A stretch of DNA of 64,000 nt. Source: Dasypus novemcinctus (lineage: Eukaryota > Chordata > Mammalia > Cingulata > Dasypodidae). Location: positions 67,533,087 to 67,597,086 of the forward strand of contig NC_080678.1 in assembly GCF_030445035.2 (NCBI RefSeq), given 5' to 3'. A program made the translations under genes and the position numbers. Below are positions 58,540-64,000 of the stretch, piece by piece. The notes below the pieces were generated by a model. That model was given only the letters and a program-made list of their open reading frames with translations. It did no database searches and had not been told where the DNA came from. The stretch's first letter is position 1, and the number at the start of each line of letters is the position of its first letter.

Positions 58540-58865
58540 TGTTCCTCAAGCCGCTCTGTTCCGTTCTGCACTCCCTGCCTCATCTATCTAGCAAACTCCT
58601 GTTTAGCTTTCAAGATTACATTCTGAGGTCACCTTGGAAAGACATTCCTGGATCACCATCCTTCCCCAGGCAAGTTCTTCCTGTGGTTGCCATAGGTTCT
58701 CATTCATTCTATTGTTCACTAGGCCATAATTATAATGACTGTAACCGCATGTTTATGTTTTACTCTCTCCTCCACCAGACCATGGTGATGACTGGGCTCT
58801 GTTTGTATTTGTACTCAAAATATAGTAAAGACCCTGGCACTTCCGTACATGTTTATAGAATGAAC
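58540..58865 (+). mobile_element. L2 3' portion
   Basis: 'ttctgcactccctgcctcat', 'gaggtcaccttggaaagaca', 'ttcctggatcaccatccttc' and 'gtaaagaccctggcacttcc' follow the L2 3' region in order, ending at 'gtttatagaatgaac'. Confidence 0.6.
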
Positions 58866-58869
58866 AGGG

Positions 58870-59930
58870 GGAAGGGAAGGGAGGGAGTGAGGAAGGAAAA
58901 TAATTTCAACCTGATCATGTTTAAATGTACTTTAGATAAGAGTTTAGGAAGGCTTCCATTATTTCAAGTTCTGTCTGTCAGAGCACTTTGTATTGGAACC
59001 ATGTTTGTAAATTGGAGGTAATTGTTGCAGAGCAATCCTCAACATTGTATTTAAATTAATTAAGGAGCACCTAGCAGCTGGTATGCTGGTGGGGGGAGGG
59101 AAGCAGCCTTGGAATGGCTGGGAGATCTAATTGTGGATGAGAAAATCCCAGCGTTTCAGACCAAGGAAGGCTTATGTTTTGCATTTTCCAGGGCAGTTCT
59201 AATTTTAAATATTCTGTCCCTTGGTCTCCTTAAACATACTCATCTCAGTCAGATCATTGTCCTGATATCTGGGTAGGGAGATATGATAACAATATAGAAA
59301 ATGAATCTCTCTAGTTGCTTATAGAAAAGAGATGGAAGAAAGTGAGTCACAAAGGGACAGAGGGGAAAATAAGAATTTGTCCTTATTTGAAACTTTGCAC
59401 ATAGTAGAATAATCTGGTGATATGAAGCAGAGAAAAGCAATCGACATCCAGAACTCTGGAGGCTAGGTGTGGCAAGGGCTTTTGATGTCCGTGGGTCTGA
59501 AGCCAAAGTGAAAGCTTTGTTCAGGGTGAGAGAAAGAGAACTATGTTATTCAAATCTATGAGAAATTATTAGACACCCAATGTTATCATTTTAAGATAAA
59601 TCATCGGGGTATCACATTTTATTAAGGAACTTGATATCTTAAATACATTTTCATCTTCATGGAGACTAGCCTATTTGCTCTCCCTCTCCTTTTGTATGAG
59701 TTATGGGAAAGCTGGTTCCAAAATAAAATAATTAATTCGCATTTGTTGATACTGATTTGTACTTGTTTTGGAAAAATAAAACAGTAGTTCCCTATTGTTG
59801 ATGAACTTTTGAATCACTCTACCTGTATTCCACCCCCCAATCTTATTATAGATTCTAATTTGGTAGCTTTGGAGTGGGACCTGTGTGAAGGCTTTTTAAG
59901 AAAAACTTCCCAGGCAGTTCAGATTTAGAA
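58870..59930. other. No gene seen; unique DNA
   Basis: No recognised repeat. An AT-rich block 'tatttaaattaattaagg' lies at about 59048-59065, followed by G-rich sequence. Confidence 0.45.
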
Positions 59931-59934
59931 GACT

Positions 59935-60122
59935 AGTCATTCTCAGGATATGATTTGATCCAACTCAGTCAGTCACCTGGGTGCTTATAAAATACCACAG
60001 TCCAGAACAAATAGACCCTGGGTCGGGCCTATTGAATTAGAGCCCCTCCAGGAAGAGGTCAGGAATCATTTTTAATTAGTCTCCAGATGACTTTTATACA
60101 CACCAATGTTTGAGATCCACTG
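59935..60122 (-). mobile_element. MER5A-like hAT-Charlie element, nearly full length
   Basis: Reverse MER5A order: 'gtcacctgggtgcttataaa', 'gggtcgggcctattgaatta', 'aggaatcatttttaattagt', 'caccaatgtttgagatccac'. The right-hand terminal repeat 'gagatccactg' is recognisable. Confidence 0.65.
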
Positions 60123-61576
60123 TGTAAACTATATTAAGTAGTCATAGCCCTGCCACAATTAATTGGTTTCTGATTTAGAATAACTAAACACTGGTGACTG
60201 TTAGTATCTGCCTTATAATTTATATATAATGTCTTGATTAACCTGAATGCCCAGAGAATTGGGAATTTTGGTTAATTTGATTTTATGGCAAATTCATACT
60301 TAACTAAATGTAGAAGAGATTCCATCTTCTAATCATCTATGGAAATGAACACAGAACTCCCAAATGAGAACAAAGGTTATTTATTGAGAGCTTGCTATAT
60401 AGCAAGGGAGTCAACTACCATCACTTGTGTTTAGCAGACACTCAAAAGCAGACAGGGTAGTGGAGAAGCTTTATGATGGAAAACCCAATTTAAAAATGGA
60501 CAAAGGATGCAAATAGACATTTCTCCAAAGAAGATATACAAATGACTAATAAGCACATGAAAGTTTGCTCAACATCATTAACCATAAGGGAAATGTAGAT
60601 CAAAACCACAATGAGATACAACCTCACATCCACTAGAATGACTATTAATTATTTTTAGAAAGGAAAATAACAAGTGTTACTGAGGATGCAGAGAAATAAA
60701 TCCTCTAATACATTTTTTTATGGGAATGTAAATGGTGAAGTCACTGTGGAAAAAATTTGGCCATTTTTCCAAAAGTTAAACTGAGCTATTGTATGATTTG
60801 GCAATCCCACTTCTAGCTATATACCCAAAAGAATTGAAAACAAGGACTTGGGCAGATATTTATCCACCAATGCTCATACTAAATTTATCCATAATAACCA
60901 AAAGATAATCTAAGTATTTATCTGGAGATGGACAAAATGTGGTATATACATACAATGGAATATTACTTAGCCTTAAAACAGAATGAAGTTCTGATACATG
61001 CCACTACATGGGTGCACCTTGAAAACAGGTTGAGTGAAATAAGTCAGTCACAAAGGGATGATATTCTATGACTCTTATATGAAATAGCTAGAATATGTAA
61101 ACTCATAGAGATGGAAAGTAGAAAATAGGCTACTAGGGGGAGGAATGGGAAGTTAATGCATAATGGTAGAGTATAGGTTTTCAAGAGCAGGAGAGAGGAG
61201 GAATGGGGAGTTAATGAATAATGGATGTAGGGTTTCTGTTTGAAATGATGGGAAAGTTCTGGTAATGGACAGTTGTAAGGGTAGTACAACATTGTGAATG
61301 TGATTAATCCCACCAAATGGAATGCTTGGGAGTTGATGAGATGGAAATTTTATGTTGAAGATATGTGTCTACAATTAATATAAGAAAAACTACTGAAGTG
61401 ACAATGACAATTAAATGCGATATGTGATCCTGGACTGGTTCTAATAATGGAGGGGAAAAGGCTCAAAAGGTCATTATTTGGACATAAAAAAAATTGGAAT
61501 AGAGATTGTAAGCTTTATATCAGTGTTAAATTTCTTGAACTTGATAACTCTACTTAAATTATTGCATAAGTGGATA

Positions 61577-62103
61577 TGATGTTGGAGAGGCCCTGGGGAA
61601 AGACCTCAACCTAAGGTGGGAGGACTCTTGACACAGTCATGAGAAAGAATTCAAGGACTAGTCATATAGTAACAAGAGAATTTAATGTAAAGCAAGAGTA
61701 CACACTCAAGATGGGGGTGCGGGTGATCAATACAAGTTGCATGAATCGTGCCTGCTGGGGCTAGGGGTGCTGTTTTATTAAGACTGTCTCTCCCCAAACC
61801 CCCTTCTCCATGTAAATGAAGACTTTTAAGTCCCAACATTGTCATTGGTCTGCCTTATTCTAAAAAGGGATTTAAAATTACAGGTTTTTATTGGCTCAAT
61901 ATTCCTGCTGGTAGGAACTGTCCAGGGGAGGGGTCATGAAGTGTGTGGTGGTCAGGTGATGGGTGGGCCTTTTGTCTTCTGTTATTTTCTGGCACTAGGA
62001 CTTGGGTGGGTGATTTTCCACTGTGGTTAGGTATTATCTGATGGTAAGTTTCTGTGGTCCTTCTCTAAGCTATCTCCCTTCTCCTACCTCTTTCCCTACC
62101 TCA
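61577..62103 (-). mobile_element. ERV1-type solo LTR
   Basis: Begins TG and ends CA, and is flanked by the 4-mer 'gata' at 61573-61576 and 62104-62107, the duplication length of class I endogenous retroviruses. On the minus strand, 'cttacattaaattctcttgt'-type text holds a likely polyadenylation signal (ATTAAA), followed by 'ccttgaattctttctc', a common gammaretroviral-type LTR end. No internal viral genes are present, so it is the product of LTR-LTR recombination. Confidence 0.75.
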
Positions 62104-62270
62104 GATATCCTTGTTTGTGAGAAATATACAAGCAAGTATTATGAGTTTAAGGAGCATGATGTATACTACCTACTCTCAAATATTTAGAAAATAAGTATTT
62201 AGAATACAGACAGGTAGGTGATTGATAGAATGATATGACAAATGTGCAAAATGTTAAAACTGATGGATCT

Positions 62271-62843
62271 AATATGGACTAGAGTGGATTTACTGATATT
62301 CTACTATAAAACTATTGTGACGAGTAATACAAGAAATTTTAGCATTGAGGTGGAGAAAGTGGCCACAGTAGTTGCTGAGGGCAGGGAGAGGATAGAAGAC
62401 ATATGATGTGGGGGCATTTCTGGGATTTTGAGTTGTCCATAATGATATTGCAGGGTCAGATGCTAGACTTTATATATCTGCCATAACACACTGAATGTAC
62501 TGGGGGAGAGTGCAAACTACAGGATAAACTATTATCTGTGTAGTGCAGCAGTGCCTCAAAATGTGTTCACTGAGTGCGATGAGTGTGCCGCAATGATGAG
62601 GGAGGTTGTTGGTGTGGAAGGAGTGGGGTGGGGGGGTGGGGAGTATACAGGAACCTCATATTTTTTAGTGTAATATTTTTTGTGTGATGTATATATCTTC
62701 AAAAAAATACAATTTACAAAAATGATGTGATGGGGGGTGGGGAGTGGGTTATATGGGAACCTCTTACGTTTTTCGTTTTTTTATGTTTTTTAATGTAACA
62801 TTCCTTATAATCTATTAACTTTAAATATATATATATATATATC
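62271..62843 (+). mobile_element. Retroposed noncoding element, truncated
   Basis: A 573-bp insert flanked by 'aactgatggatct' at 62258-62270 and 62844-62856, 13 of 13. Homologous in order to the 3' half of 17426-18680 ('agcattgaggtggagaaagt', 'tgcagcagtgcctcaaaatg', 'ggaacctcatattttttagt'). Its 3' terminal motif occurs twice (about 62630-62680 and 62730-62805), a local duplication. It ends in a TA-rich tail with (TA)n at 62826-62841. Confidence 0.8.
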
Positions 62844-62958
62844 AACTGATGGATCTGGATATTTTTGTGGGGTATGTTGAAATTCTCTATTTGGGTTTTA
62901 CGTTATTTTTGCAATTGTCCTGTAGTTTGAAATTATTTCAAAATAAAGTTAAAGAAGA

Positions 62959-63506
62959 AAATAGCCTGGATTATTTCAGGTATGCCAATTAGAAGCTGTT
63001 TGCATTGGAAGGTTGGAGGTAGGCTAATGAGACACTGGGCATCCTTTGTGATTAGTTAGGGGAGCATATTTGGCTTTTTCCACTTGGTCCTAAATTGGAA
63101 GGGTTGTATGCAAATATTAGAGAAGCTGTTGGGTGTTGATCAAGTCCTGGCTATTTTATGTCAATTGTTACAAAGATTGTAGTTCGGCTTCTCAGGATGT
63201 TTATTACAGATAGTGGCCAGCTCTGGTACTGATGTTGCTGGTAGTTTTCTGGTCTGATTAATGCTCCTACTTGGTCAGAGTTTTCTGGCCATAATACATT
63301 TGTATATTCAGTCTTTTCCATCAATTCCAGTATTTATGGAAGGCCAGTGCCACAGACTTACCATGGTTTTATTTATATTTAGGATCCGTGAGCTTCCTGA
63401 TTAAAGAGAAGTTGAATAACCCATACTTGATCGAAAGGCAGTGGGCTGATTCCAGAAGGGAGGGCAGCCAGGGAGAGGAGGTAGTAAAAATAAGAACTTT
63501 ATCCAC
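62959..63506. other. No gene seen; unique DNA
   Basis: No recognised repeat between the L1 tail and the LTR. Confidence 0.45.
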
Positions 63507-64000
63507 TGTATTAGTCGGCCAAAGGGGTGCTGATGCAAAATACCAGAAATCTCTTGGCATTTATAAAGGGCATTTATTTGGGGTAGAAGCTTACAGTGAA
63601 AAGGCCATAAAGCATAAGTTGTTTGCCTCACCAAATCTGTTGCCACGTGTTGGAGCAAGATGGCTCTCGACATCTGCCAAGGGTTCAGGCTTCCAGGGTT
63701 CCTGTCTTCCCGGGGCTGGTTGCTCTCTGGGCTCAGCTGCTCTGCTCTCTCCCATGTCTTTACCTCCCAGGCTCTAGCTCAAAAACTCCAACTAAGTTCT
63801 GTGTCCTGTCGTTTTCTCTGTGAGTCCCCACCCCCTTAGTGGGTGGGGACTCAACATCCTACTAATGTGGCCCTATCAAAGCCTTAATCATCATTAATCA
63901 AGTAATAGTGAAACCTCTGAATCCAATACAATCTAATATGCCCAGACCAGTTCACAAACATAATCCAATATCTATCTTTGGAATTCACAAACAATATCAA
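63507..64000 (-). mobile_element. MaLR-like LTR, cut by window end
   Basis: Starts 'tgtattagtcggccaaagg' and continues 'gcaaaataccagaaatct', 'tttggggtagaagcttacag', the reverse of the 3' end of the LTR at 24685-25231. Further right are 'gtgagtccccaccccctta' and 'tgtggccctatcaaagcctt'. The 5' end of the element lies beyond position 64000. The 129-codon frame crossing its boundary (63388-63777) is not a gene. Confidence 0.8.

Larger units (their letters stand above)
60480..62958 (+). mobile_element. L1 3' end (L1MA-like) with two later insertions
   Basis: Begins in the last part of ORF2 ('aaaaatggacaaaggatgca', 'accacaatgagatacaacct', 'caatggaatattacttagcc') and runs through a long 3' UTR to 'tttgaaattatttcaaaata' and an A-rich tail. 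The 3' UTR is broken at 61577-62103 by an LTR and at 62271-62843 by a retroposed element. A local duplication of 'gaggaatggggagttaatg' occurs at about 61139 and 61198. The 350 bases before it (60123-60479) are unrecognised. Confidence 0.85.

Noticed and set aside
63388-63777. 129-codon plus-strand frame
   Set aside because: It crosses the boundary into a MaLR-like LTR at 63507, and the second half is LTR sequence.
1-64000. A novel multi-gene defence, metabolic or mobile gene system
   Set aside because: No intact genes, conserved gene order or regulatory-coding units are visible. The window is vertebrate intergenic or intronic DNA dominated by retrotransposon relics.

Overview
This window is mammalian nuclear DNA from a xenarthran, most likely an armadillo close to Dasypus. 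The diagnostic evidence is at least nine copies of a tRNA-headed SINE of the DAS type. Monomer, dimer and tRNA-plus-unrelated-domain chimera forms are all present, and most are flanked by 10-15 bp target-site duplications. Older pan-mammalian repeats (MIR, L2, MER5A, L1M) make up much of the remaining recognisable sequence. Nothing looks bacterial, archaeal or viral in organisation, and I found no operon, CRISPR array, tRNA or rRNA gene.

I could not support any intact host protein-coding gene. Every open frame is short. The longest (up to 159 codons) lie inside DAS SINEs, LTRs or L1 remnants. The only coding signals are decayed L1 ORF1 and ORF2 pieces: ORF1 on the minus strand near 19.6-20.8 kb, ORF2 on the plus strand near 24.0-26.6 kb, and ORF2 on the minus strand near 32.2-35.5 kb with its FADD reverse-transcriptase motif. 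The window therefore reads as an intergenic or long-intron segment.

Layout. 0-17 kb is mostly unique AT-rich DNA with scattered MIR, L2 and MER5A relics, a MaLR-like LTR holding two SINEs, and one young DAS SINE. 17.4-35.6 kb is a dense, nested repeat block. It holds a retroposed noncoding element with perfect duplications, a minus-strand ORF1-only (HAL1-like) element head-to-head with a plus-strand L1, and a hAT element and an LTR lying inside that L1. It continues with a DAS dimer carrying an expanded minisatellite, a MIR broken by two SINEs, and a 3.6 kb minus-strand L1 that splits another MIR. 35.6-52.8 kb is mostly unique sequence with many MIR and L2 fragments. 52.8-56.1 kb is an L2 broken by an L1 that itself borders a DAS SINE. 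56.1-60.4 kb is the least repetitive stretch and includes a promoter-like CCAAT cluster at 58.2 kb. 60.5-64 kb is an L1 3' end split by an ERV1-type solo LTR and by a second copy of the retroposed noncoding family, followed by a MaLR-like LTR cut by the window edge.

The interest here lies in transposon structure and insertion chronology rather than in a gene system. Family names are given from recognised sequence signatures and were not checked against a repeat library. Boundaries without a target-site duplication are approximate to about 20-50 bases.
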